Shown: positions 1 through 7,074 of the stretch, in pieces
How positions within the stretch are numbered: the stretch's first letter is position 1
Layout: every line of letters starts with the position of its first letter
Source of the DNA: Myxococcota bacterium
Lineage (GTDB): Bacteria > Myxococcota_C > UBA6777
Assembly (NCBI GenBank): GCA_023150835.1
Contig: JAKLKB010000188.1
Location: 1-8,594 of the forward strand
DNA length: 8,594 bases
Direction: 5' to 3'
Position numbers and translations under genes: made by a program
The notes under the pieces: model-generated
The model's input: the letters and a program-made list of their open reading frames with translations, nothing else
Told to the model about the DNA's origin: nothing
Database searches by the model: none

Positions 1-2
1 AC

Positions 3-3000
3 CTCCACGATCCGCTCTGGAAGCCTCTTGTCGATGCTCTGCCACTTCTCCTCGCCGCTCAACCTCTGTTCCCCGATACCACCGACACTCTCCGCTCTCC
101 GCACACCCTTTACCTCGCCCCCCCCAGCGTGGCCCTCCTGCTCGACCCCATCCCCCTCCCCCACGCGATCTTTTTCCCTTTCCTTCCCACCAAAACGACC
201 GAACCATCGGCCTCACCTACACCCAAACAAACCAACGCCCACGACTCCATCCCGCCCGAACGATGGCCCGCAAGGCTTGATGTGCAGCCCGAAGAAGCGC
301 TGCGCTTACAGCAGTTGGGCGTCCCAACCTTCACTTTACCGATGTGGCTGGATCTGCTTGCTTTGTGGCTACACGATCACCCCGAAGGCGCCCCCCCGCC
401 CGAAAAGCTGGCTTCCTTGTTTGCTTCACCTCGGATCGATCGCCTTTACCAACAACTGACGCATCTCCTCCAATCACAAACCGCCGAAGATCCGTCGCAC
501 AGCCAAGCCTCACTCCAACAATTGCGCGAACTTCCGCTGTTGCTCGGTGAAGATGGCGGACTCTACCGCCCAAGCCGAGGCCAGATCGCCCTCGGCATCC
601 CTGCCATCCGCCAAGCATGGGGCTCCCAACAACGCTTCCTCCCCCAACACCTCCAAGATCAAGCCTCCGATCTCTTCCGACATCTGAGCATCCCCACCCG
701 CGATTTCCGCGATCTCGCAAACAAGATATCCCAAACCCTCGCCACCACCGACTTCTCCATCGATCCCCACCTCCACATACAAAAGAACATCCCCCCCCTC
801 CGCCTCACTCTTCAAGACTACACGCGATGCTGGCCTGTCCCTCGTGCGAGCCTCTTGGACAGCCTAACACACGCAACCGAAAACGAACGCAAAGCCTTTG
901 CCCGCTTGCCTCTGTTTCTTGCGCATGATCAACACCTTTACCCGCTCGCCCAAGATCCCCAAGACAACGGTGCTTTTTTCCTCCCCCCAAGCCCCGCCTA
1001 CAAGGCGGCCTTTGCGCTGCTTTCTCCACAGTTTCCGCTGCTTTCCGAAGACCCCTCGATCCGCCAACACTTTCCAACGCTCTCTCTTTATCCCTCTGCT
1101 CTTGTCGCGCTGATCACCCATCACGCGGAGCGCTTTCATGATCACCTGCTCGATCTGCACGCAGTCTTCGGGCTGATCGCAGACGACCTCACCCACACCC
1201 AACTCCACGCCCTTTGCAAAGCCCCGCTCTGGCTCACCACCCAACAGCGCATCACCTCGATCGATGCGCCTGATGCGCCCATGCTCACCCACGATCCTGA
1301 CCTGCCGCGCTTCCTCCCTTTACGCGAGTTCATCCACCCCGAGATCGCTGCACAGCCCCATACGCGGCTCTTACCTGTCTCTTCTTACGGTATCACCGAT
1401 CTTTTTGAGATGCTGCTTGCCGCCGATCCTCCCCTCGAAGCCTTCCAATCGTACCTTCTCAAACACGCTTCGCGCCTGCGCACCCTCCCCTTTGATCAAC
1501 GCGCCAAAGCCCCGCTGTTCCTCGACCAACACGATACGCGCCAGCCTGCCCAAGCCCTCAGCCGCTCTCCCGCTCCTGCGTGGCTCCCCTTTCTGCAACG
1601 CCGAGGCGAACGCCGATATCTCGCCGCTCATCCACCCGAACAATCGACGCTCTTGCAAGCCCTCGATCTTGAATCCGTCCTGCGCTCCGTTGCTCCCGCC
1701 GAGATCCTTCGTGAATCCTTTCAACAGCTCCACACCTTTGAACCCCAAGAAAAACAACTTCTTCTGCGCTTGATCCTCCAACACATCGACGCACTGCCCT
1801 TTGGACTGCTTGAGATGACACGCAAGTCCCCGATCTTCCCCGATACATCGGGAGCATTTGCCCCTCTCGCAGATTGGGACAAGACGCCTTGGCACGAACA
1901 CTTCCCCAAGCACCTGATCTTTCGCTGTGGGCCTCCGCTGCTGCGTACGATCTTGGAACAAGCGGGCTTTCGCTTGTTGGCCCTCGATACACAAGACGCC
2001 ATCCATCCGCTGTTTCAGCCGCTTTCTGTCCGTGACGCATCTCTTGGCGATCTCTTGGCGGTCTTGCGCCATGCTCCGCCCTCCTCCGAAAAACTCTCCT
2101 CCATCATCCTCCCGCTGATCCGCCGATTTTTCCAACAACACCTCGACGATCTCCGAACCCTCTTCCCTAAAATGTCTCGCCCTCACCGCGCTGATGGACA
2201 TCCCGATCTGGAAGCCCTTCCGCTGTTTTCCAACCAACTCCAACAACCCACGCCCCTCTCGCAACTGACCGACTCTCCGCTGCTTGACGATCTGTGGGGC
2301 CACGAATCTGCATGGCAACGGCGAAGGCTCCATCCCAACGAACAAGCCGATCTTACCGCGTTTTCAGGACTCATGGCCCCCTCTTCTGTCGTCGAAGTCC
2401 TCCGTAACGTCCTCGACGAGATCGCCCTTCCGCTTCGCCCCCTCGCCGAACAACCCGCTCCACTCGCCTCCCTAGAGCATCTCCAACAACACCTCCAACG
2501 CTTGTCCCCGCTTTGTTCCGCCGCAGAGCTTTCTGAGATGCCCTTGTGGGCGGATCGCAAGTCGCGGCTGCGCAAAGGCCCGCTGTCCCGACAAGGCACA
2601 CACCACGCAGCTTGGCTCGAAGGTCTCTCGATCACCAACGAACTTCTCCATCCCTCCCTTGAATCCGCCTTAACCAACGACCTCCGTCATGCTTTTCCAG
2701 AGATCTCCGTCTTTCATCTCCTTGATGCTTTTTCCAACGGTGCTTTTCCAGATCAACCTGTCTCCAAACACCCGACCCTCAACACTCTCGAACGCCGTAA
2801 GCTCTTTTATGACTTCTTGCTCCAGCGATGGGACGCCCTCTGCACAGACGAACGTAGCGCCAAACGCCTCCGAACTTCCGCACTTTTCGCCACAACCGAT
2901 GCCAAGCTTCACTCCCTCTACGAGATCGATTGGTCCACGCCTCCCCACGATCCACAGCAGCCACGTCCCGAAACCCTGATCCCTTCGGAGCTTTGCCGAC

Positions 3001-6000
3001 GCATCGAACGCCATCTCCTCGAACATCCGTTGTCTGTCCCCGAGCAAGCCCGTGCGCTGTTTGCACGCCTCCTTGAATCCGCCACACAGGACGACTTGGC
3101 TTCTTTTCAACACACCTACACCGCGCTCGCTCACCTCTGGCAACACGCCCCCTCTTCCCAACAAAAACAGATGCTTCTGTCTCTCCCCCAAGAAGAACTG
3201 CTTTTCCCAACCCTCACCTCCCAATGGCTGCCTCTCTCGCGTATCCTTTTGCCAGACTCCGAAGATCGCGATGTTCTGGCTCGGCTCCTCGGACCCTCGT
3301 TGCAGTTTCACGTCCCCCAACACCCCGCAGCAGTAGCCTTCGCACACGCGATCGGGATCGCCAAAGAACCCGACAGCAAAACGCTTCGACAACGCCTTGA
3401 TCACCTCGCATCCACCGAAGATTACAAAGCCTTCGCTCGCTATCTTAGCCGCCACCCACAATGCCTCCCCATCGAATCCCTGCGATCCACCACGTGGATA
3501 CTCGATGATCAACAAGCGGCTCGCCATCCAAGCGATCTCTACTGGTTCGACGAACGCATCCAACGCCTAACCCTCGACGCGCCCGGGATCTTCCCTGATG
3601 CTTTTTACGAAGACCTCCTTCCGACAGCCCTCCACAAACCGCTGCGCTTTCGCTCGATCAAAGACCTCGGCCTTCTCGATGTTCTCCCTGCACGTCCTGA
3701 TCACGCAACGCTCGATCAAGACGTGCTTTTGTGGATCGAACACGGACTCGAAGATCGCCGCTTTGCGCGAGACCTACTCCAAACACATACCAGCCGCCTG
3801 ACCTTGTCTTGCCACGATGGACAACCGCGCCCTCCGCGCCTTGTGCTTGCGCTTCCACCGACACCGCTTTTCGCCGATCTACGCGGCTTTTGGCCCGAAG
3901 GCGCGCACCGCTATCCTCTCTTTTGCAAAGCCCTGAATATCCCCACACAGATATCCTCCGATCTTGTGCGCAACTTCCTCGAACACATCGGACAATCCGC
4001 ACGCCAAGATCCACAGATCCTGCACAAACACCCTTCCCTGCTAGATGCCCTCCCCCGCTGCTACGCCTATCTCCACCCACAGCAAAGCACCCTCCGTACC
4101 AAGCTGCCCGTCTTTCTCGCCGAACGCATCGACCCCCAACGCACGCAGCCCTCAAACAAGGCCCATCCCCAAAGAGATCCATCACACTTCGCGTTGTTGT
4201 CGAGCGATGCCAAGGGCTTCTTCGTCTGCCAACGCCCCACCCTGATCGCACCGTACCGCAGTCTCAGCTTTTCTCTTGCGGCGCTCGGTCCTGCGGATAT
4301 CGCCCCCGATGCTGCGGCCTTTGCCTTGGCTTGTGGTGTCCCCGCCTTTGAATCCTGCATCAGCATCAAGATCTCTACCAAGGCCGGAAAAGACACCACC
4401 CAGCGCCACACCGAAACCCTCGACCGACTGCGCGAACTGATCGAGGCGCTGCGCTCCGTCCTGCCGCGTGTACAAGCCCAACGCGGCGGTCCAGATACTG
4501 ATTGGACTTTTGCTGATCAACTTGGCGCACTTCTTCAACCCAACGCCATCCACGTCTTCCAAGGACTCCACGTCAAAGCCTCCCTCAAAGACGTTGGAAA
4601 GCTCGATATCCCCGAGATGATCACCTATGATCCCCAAAAACACCGCCTGATGCTCGACGAAAAACTCTTGCGCTCTCTCTCCGACGCCACTCCTCGCCTC
4701 GCTTCCACTCTCGCACCGCTTGTCCACCGCGACCCACAACAACAAGCTCTCCCCGATATGATCGAACTGTTGTTGCGTTGCCAAACCCTCCCCGCCATGC
4801 AGCAATACCTCGACCAACGCCACTTTCCACGCGCCATCCTCGCCCAAAAACACAACAAGAAAAAACCCGACCACACCTCCTCCAAACACGCCGATCCCCA
4901 CAACGCAAGCGCCGAATACGCCGATCCCCACAACGCAAGTTCCGAATACGACGACCTTTACAACACCTCCGATGCTTTTGATCCATCTCGCCCCGATCAA
5001 GCCCCCTCCCCACAACCCGCCACCCAAGGCTTTCTCCGCGATCTCTGGTCTCGCTTCTTCCGCAAACCACCCACCACACCAACCCGCCCCACAAACACCG
5101 ATAAACCCGACAAAAACGCCGACACATCCGATAAAAACAAAAACAACAACAGCATCGACAAAAGCAACAACAGCATCGACAAAAACGCCGACGCATCCGA
5201 TAAAAACAAAAACAACAACAGCATCGACAAAAGCGCCGACACATCCGACAAAAACAACGCTTCGCCCAAAAAGCCCACACCACCGCCCAAACAAGAGCGC
5301 CCCTCTCCCTCTCCCATCGACGATGCGCCCGACCGCGATCACTCGCCGCCCTCTCGCTTCCTCGACGCCTTCAATCGCCTACTCCAACGGCAAAGCCGCC
5401 CTTCCAAACAGCACGACCCAAACGATGCCTTCCCTCGCCATGACGCTCACGATCCCAAGCCACCCTTCCCTTACGAAGACAGCGATCACGACAACACCGC
5501 ACCTTCCGATCCCAACGACTGGAACCGTCCAAGCGACTCCATCGGCCCACAACTTGATTTCGACGCGGGCCGATTTAGCCAACACGCCCCAAATCCCCAA
5601 GACATCGGACTCTTTCATCAGCCGACCGCTCTTCCGCACCCTTACCGTTATGCTCTCCACACCGTCACGGGCTACTTCGACCCCCGCACCCAACGTTGGT
5701 CGCCCACGCCGCTCAAGGCCCCGTTGATCTGGCAACACGGCCCCAAGCTCGGCTCCCTCCTCCTCCAAGGAAACCTCCCCCCCGGCCTGATCCAACTTCC
5801 GATGCCTTTGTACAGCGCAAGCAATGCACCCCCCGAGATCACCTGCAACGGCGAAACGGTCGATTACAGGGTCAAGACCGCCACGCCCGACACATGGCAG
5901 ATCCAGATCAATGCCCCAAGCACCGCCACGATCCGCTACGCCCTCGACCTCTATTCGCCCCCACCCATCGCCTCCCAAGGCTCCATCCACCCCAACAAAC

Positions 6001-6851
6001 ACTACTCCCAGCCCACCGCACGGCGCGAAGATCTCCCTCCTGCCTTGCAAGACTTTTTGGCCGACCTCCAATCGAGCGATCTGAGCGCACTCGAAAAAGC
6101 CCGACGGATCGAACAATTGGTGCGCAAGCGTTATCTCTACGAGATGGAATACGCCAAACGACCTGCGGTTCGCGCTGCCCGCGAGCGCATCCATCAAGAT
6201 CGCCGCCCCCTCCAAAATGATGCGCTGATCCTTTTGCATGCCGGTCAACACGGGGCCTATTGGGGGGTGGGCGTCTGTCACGGACTCAATCTCTTGATCG
6301 CCGAGATGCTCCGACAAGTCGGTATACCAAGCGCCATCGCAACCTGTTGGGTTCTCGATCAAGGCTTCCTCTCCCGCCCTGATCACTTGATCGCCTTGGC
6401 GTTGCTCCCCACCGAAGGCGGTCTGACCGCCCTTCCTCTCGACGGCGCGGTCAACCACCAAGATCGTGTTCTTCACAGCGCCTCCCCTCCCCCTCCCAAA
6501 AATATCCCCGATCTCCCGAGTCTTCCACCGCCCAACACCCAACGCGCCGCACTGATCGAGCAGATCGCACTTTACCAGCGGCTGCTCACCCGCCTTCAAA
6601 CACCGCTGCCTCTTCCTTCTCTCGAAGAACTCGACTTCAACGCGCTCCAGCGGCAATTCCAAGCCATCCGCCAACACCTGCTCGATGCGTTAGGCTCCAA
6701 ACATCTGCTTCATCGCTTGCTTGCGATCCTTGATGCAGGTGAACTCCGCACCGAACACCTCGACCCCACCCTCCAAACTCTCCTCGATCGCGGCTTGATC
6801 CAAGCCGAGCAGCACACCACTTGGCAGATCCGCCCCCGTGATCGCAACTAA
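3..6851 (+). CDS. Giant sacsin-like repeat protein with C-terminal transglutaminase-like domain (5' truncated)
   Basis: Frame 3 is open from the first full codon to TAA at 6849-6851 (2,282 residues). GTG at 129 is an unlikely start: no ribosome binding site precedes it and protein-like sequence continues upstream. Residues ~1-1600 are Leu-rich and helical, with a recurring 'LPLFLxxD' type motif (residues near 178, 303, 408, 504, 610, 740, 847, 960, 1067, 1165, 1281, 1369). This resembles bacterial sacsin-like giants, whose N-terminus usually carries an HSP90-like ATPase domain; here that part would be off the window. Residues ~1615-1860 are a disordered Asp/Lys/Asn/Pro-rich linker. Residues ~1880-1990 look beta-rich. 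Residues ~2010-2160 resemble a transglutaminase-like core with Cys2092 (GVCHGLN), His2128 (DHLIALAL) and Asp2147 (PLDGAV). Residues ~2180-2282 are helical. No signal peptide or membrane segment is visible, so a cytoplasmic chaperone-like or scaffold role with protease or amidase-type chemistry is inferred. The reading frame is secure, the transglutaminase fold likely, the sacsin relation moderate, and the biological role unknown. Confidence 0.8.
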   Translation, partial: LHDPLWKPLVDALPLLLAAQPLFPDTTDTLRSPHTLYLAPPSVALLLDPIPLPHAIFFPFLPTKTTEPSASPTPKQTNAHDSIPPERWPARLDVQPEEALRLQQLGVPTFTLPMWLDLLALWLHDHPEGAPPPEKLASLFASPRIDRLYQQLTHLLQSQTAEDPSHSQASLQQLRELPLLLGEDGGLYRPSRGQIALGIPAIRQAWGSQQRFLPQHLQDQASDLFRHLSIPTRDFRDLANKISQTLATTDFSIDPHLHIQKNIPPLRLTLQDYTRCWPVPRASLLDSLTHATENERKAFARLPLFLAHDQHLYPLAQDPQDNGAFFLPPSPAYKAAFALLSPQFPLLSEDPSIRQHFPTLSLYPSALVALITHHAERFHDHLLDLHAVFGLIADDLTHTQLHALCKAPLWLTTQQRITSIDAPDAPMLTHDPDLPRFLPLREFIHPEIAAQPHTRLLPVSSYGITDLFEMLLAADPPLEAFQSYLLKHASRLRTLPFDQRAKAPLFLDQHDTRQPAQALSRSPAPAWLPFLQRRGERRYLAAHPPEQSTLLQALDLESVLRSVAPAEILRESFQQLHTFEPQEKQLLLRLILQHIDALPFGLLEMTRKSPIFPDTSGAFAPLADWDKTPWHEHFPKHLIFRCGPPLLRTILEQAGFRLLALDTQDAIHPLFQPLSVRDASLGDLLAVLRHAPPSSEKLSSIILPLIRRFFQQHLDDLRTLFPKMSRPHRADGHPDLEALPLFSNQLQQPTPLSQLTDSPLLDDLWGHESAWQRRRLHPNEQADLTAFSGLMAPSSVVEVLRNVLDEIALPLRPLAEQPAPLASLEHLQQHLQRLSPLCSAAELSEMPLWADRKSRLRKGPLSRQGTHHAAWLEGLSITNELLHPSLESALTNDLRHAFPEISVFHLLDAFSNGAFPDQPVSKHPTLNTLERRKLFYDFLLQRWDALCTDERSAKRLRTSALFATTDAKLHSLYEIDWSTPPHDPQQPRPETLIPSELCRRIERHLLEHPLSVPEQARALFARLLESATQDDLASFQHTYTALAHLWQHAPSSQQKQMLLSLPQEELLFPTLTSQWLPLSRILLPDSEDRDVLARLLGPSLQFHVPQHPAAVAFAHAIGIAKEPDSKTLRQRLDHLASTEDYKAFARYLSRHPQCLPIESLRSTTWILDDQQAARHPSDLYWFDERIQRLTLDAPGIFPDAFYEDLLPTALHKPLRFRSIKDLGLLDVLPARPDHATLDQDVLLWIEHGLEDRRFARDLLQTHTSRLTLSCHDGQPRPPRLVLALPPTPLFADLRGFWPEGAHRYPLFCKALNIPTQISSDLVRNFLEHIGQSARQDPQILHKHPSLLDALPRCYAYLHPQQSTLRTKLPVFLAERIDPQRTQPSNKAHPQRDPSHFALLSSDAKGFFVCQRPTLIAPYRSLSFSLAALGPADIAPDAAAFALACGVPAFESCISIKISTKAGKDTTQRHTETLDRLRELIEALRSVLPRVQAQRGGPDTDWTFADQLGALLQPNAIHVFQGLHVKASLKDVGKLDIPEMITYDPQKHRLMLDEKLLRSLSDATPRLASTLAPLVHRDPQQQALPDMIELLLRCQTLPAMQQYLDQRHFPRAILAQKHNKKKPDHTSSKHADPHNASAEYADPHNASSEYDDLYNTSDAFDPSRPDQAPSPQPATQGFLRDLWSRFFRKPPTTPTRPTNTDKPDKNADTSDKNKNNNSIDKSNNSIDKNADASDKNKNNNSIDKSADTSDKNNASPKKPTPPPKQERPSPSPIDDAPDRDHSPPSRFLDAFNRLLQRQSRPSKQHDPNDAFPRHDAHDPKPPFPYEDSDHDNTAPSDPNDWNRPSDSIGPQLDFDAGRFSQHAPNPQDIGLFHQPTALPHPYRYALHTVTGYFDPRTQRWSPTPLKAPLIWQHGPKLGSLLLQGNLPPGLIQLPMPLYSASNAPPEITCNGETVDYRVKTATPDTWQIQINAPSTATIRYALDLYSPPPIASQGSIHPNKHYSQPTARREDLPPALQDFLADLQSSDLSALEKARRIEQLVRKRYLYEMEYAKRPAVRAARERIHQDRRPLQNDALILLHAGQHGAYWGVGVCHGLNLLIAEMLRQVGIPSAIATCWVLDQGFLSRPDHLIALALLPTEGGLTALPLDGAVNHQDRVLHSASPPPPKNIPDLPSLPPPNTQRAALIEQIALYQRLLTRLQTPLPLPSLEELDFNALQRQFQAIRQHLLDALGSKHLLHRLLAILDAGELRTEHLDPTLQTLLDRGLIQAEQHTTWQIRPRDRN
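4890..4979 (+). repeat. Three 30-bp in-frame repeats encoding a decapeptide
   Basis: Two nearly identical 30-bp units encode ADPHNASAEY (residues 1630-1639) and ADPHNASSEY (1640-1649). A diverged third unit encodes DDLYNTSDAF (1650-1659). The consensus is [AD]D[PL][HY]N[AT]Sx[EA][YF]. The two first copies differ at only a few bases, so the duplication is recent, while the third has drifted. It lies at the beginning of the disordered linker. Confidence 0.85.
5109..5258 (+). repeat. 69-bp in-frame repeat encoding DKNADTSDKNKNNNSIDKS
   Basis: A unit beginning at 5109 is repeated at 5178 with a 69-bp period (23 residues). The first 57 bases of the two copies differ at one position (ACA/GCA, Thr/Ala). 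A partial third copy (DKSADTSDKN) starts at 5226. The tract is Asn/Lys/Asp/Ser-rich and A-rich, in sharp contrast to the C-rich flanks. Near identity of the copies indicates recent slippage or unequal exchange, so copy number may vary between strains. Confidence 0.85.
6030..6482 (+). other. Transglutaminase-like (papain-fold) domain in the giant protein
   Basis: Residues ~2010-2160 of the visible protein. A helical lead-in (ALEKARRIEQLVRKRY) precedes 'GVCHGLNLLIAEMLRQVGIP', the usual Cys-bearing helix followed by the 'GIP' strand of transglutaminase-core proteins. His2128 follows 36 residues after Cys2092, and Asp2147 another 19 residues later, close to family spacing. The usual 'HAW' around the His is replaced by 'DHLIAL', so this is a divergent member. 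In bacteria such domains act as cysteine proteases, amidases or protein cross-linkers; the sequence does not say which applies here. Confidence 0.7.
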
Positions 6852-6907
6852 CGCGACCCCCTGAAATCTGTGATTTTTTAGAGGATCTTATACGATATCC
6901 CAGTGAT

Positions 6908-6986
6908 GTGTGATCGTAAGATAGTACGTAGACGACCGATTCTTGGGCAGCCACACCTGTCTGCCCCTACATTTTTACGATCACAC
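6908..6986. repeat. 12-bp perfect inverted repeat with 55-nt spacer
   Basis: GTGTGATCGTAA at 6908-6919 and its exact reverse complement TTACGATCACAC at 6975-6986. The spacer contains a second perfect inverted repeat (6945-6950/6961-6966), so the whole could fold into a long stem topped by a GC hairpin. It could be a transcript 3'-end structure, a protein-binding dyad or a relic of a small palindromic repeat element. Confidence 0.8.
6945..6976 (+). terminator. Candidate rho-independent terminator for the giant gene
   Basis: GGGCAG (6945-6950) pairs with CTGCCC (6961-6966) around a 10-nt loop. It is followed by CTACATTTTT, giving five T residues at 6972-6976. It lies ~94 bp past the giant gene's stop. 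The stem is short (6 bp), the loop large and the T-run displaced by five bases, so it may be weak; the surrounding 12-bp dyad may strengthen or compete with it. Confidence 0.4.
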
Positions 6987-7005
6987 TACGGGCGGATCTC
7001 GTATG

Positions 7006-7022
7006 ATGGGGTTCCACCCCAT
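7006..7022. terminator. Perfect 7-bp hairpin with 3-nt loop, 3' of orn
   Basis: ATGGGGT (7006-7012), loop TCC, ACCCCAT (7016-7022). It sits 52 bp downstream of the orn stop on the - strand. No T-run follows on either strand, so it is not a standard intrinsic terminator. It could protect the orn mRNA 3' end or be a protein site. The symmetry is certain; the terminator role is not. Confidence 0.35.
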
Positions 7023-7074
7023 ACCCCGCTTCCTTAGCGCGGCTCCCTTGACCCCGTATTTGGCGACAAGATCA

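Larger units (their letters stand above)
4845..5590 (+). other. Disordered low-complexity linker in the giant protein
   Basis: Residues ~1615-1863 are rich in Asp, Lys, Asn, Ser, Pro and His with few hydrophobic residues, unlike the Leu-rich regions on either side. The coding strand is locally A-rich in its middle part. The linker separates the repeat scaffold from the transglutaminase-like end and probably works as a flexible tether. It contains two repeat families (4890-4979 and 5109-5258) and two short amphipathic segments, FLRDLWSRFFRK (residues 1677-1688) and RFLDAFNRLLQRQ (residues 1785-1797), which look alike and could be binding motifs. Confidence 0.75.
6852..7074. other. Convergent intergenic region rich in dyad symmetry
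   Basis: 223 bp between the 3' ends of the giant gene and orn. It has no credible gene. It contains nested inverted repeats and hairpins, listed separately, and an imperfect direct repeat (6883-6896 versus 6994-7007, pattern GGATCTnnTAnGAT, 11 of 14 matches) that brackets the 12-bp inverted repeat. Such a position suits bidirectional transcription termination, but the amount of symmetry is more than a simple terminator needs. Confidence 0.6.

Noticed and set aside
129-131. GTG at 129 as the start of the giant gene
   Set aside because: The same frame is open back to base 3 with protein-like sequence (LYLAPPSVALLLDPIPLP), and no purine-rich ribosome binding site precedes it.
1371-6677. Long antisense open frames opposite the giant gene (1371-2345, 2670-3563, 4182-5342, 5379-6677)
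   Set aside because: They have no ribosome binding sites, read as Gly/Val/Arg-rich low-quality protein and follow from the C-rich codon use of the real gene.
7000-7025. tRNA T-arm look-alike (GGGGTTCCACCCC)
   Set aside because: The loop is too short and no acceptor, D or anticodon arms surround it.
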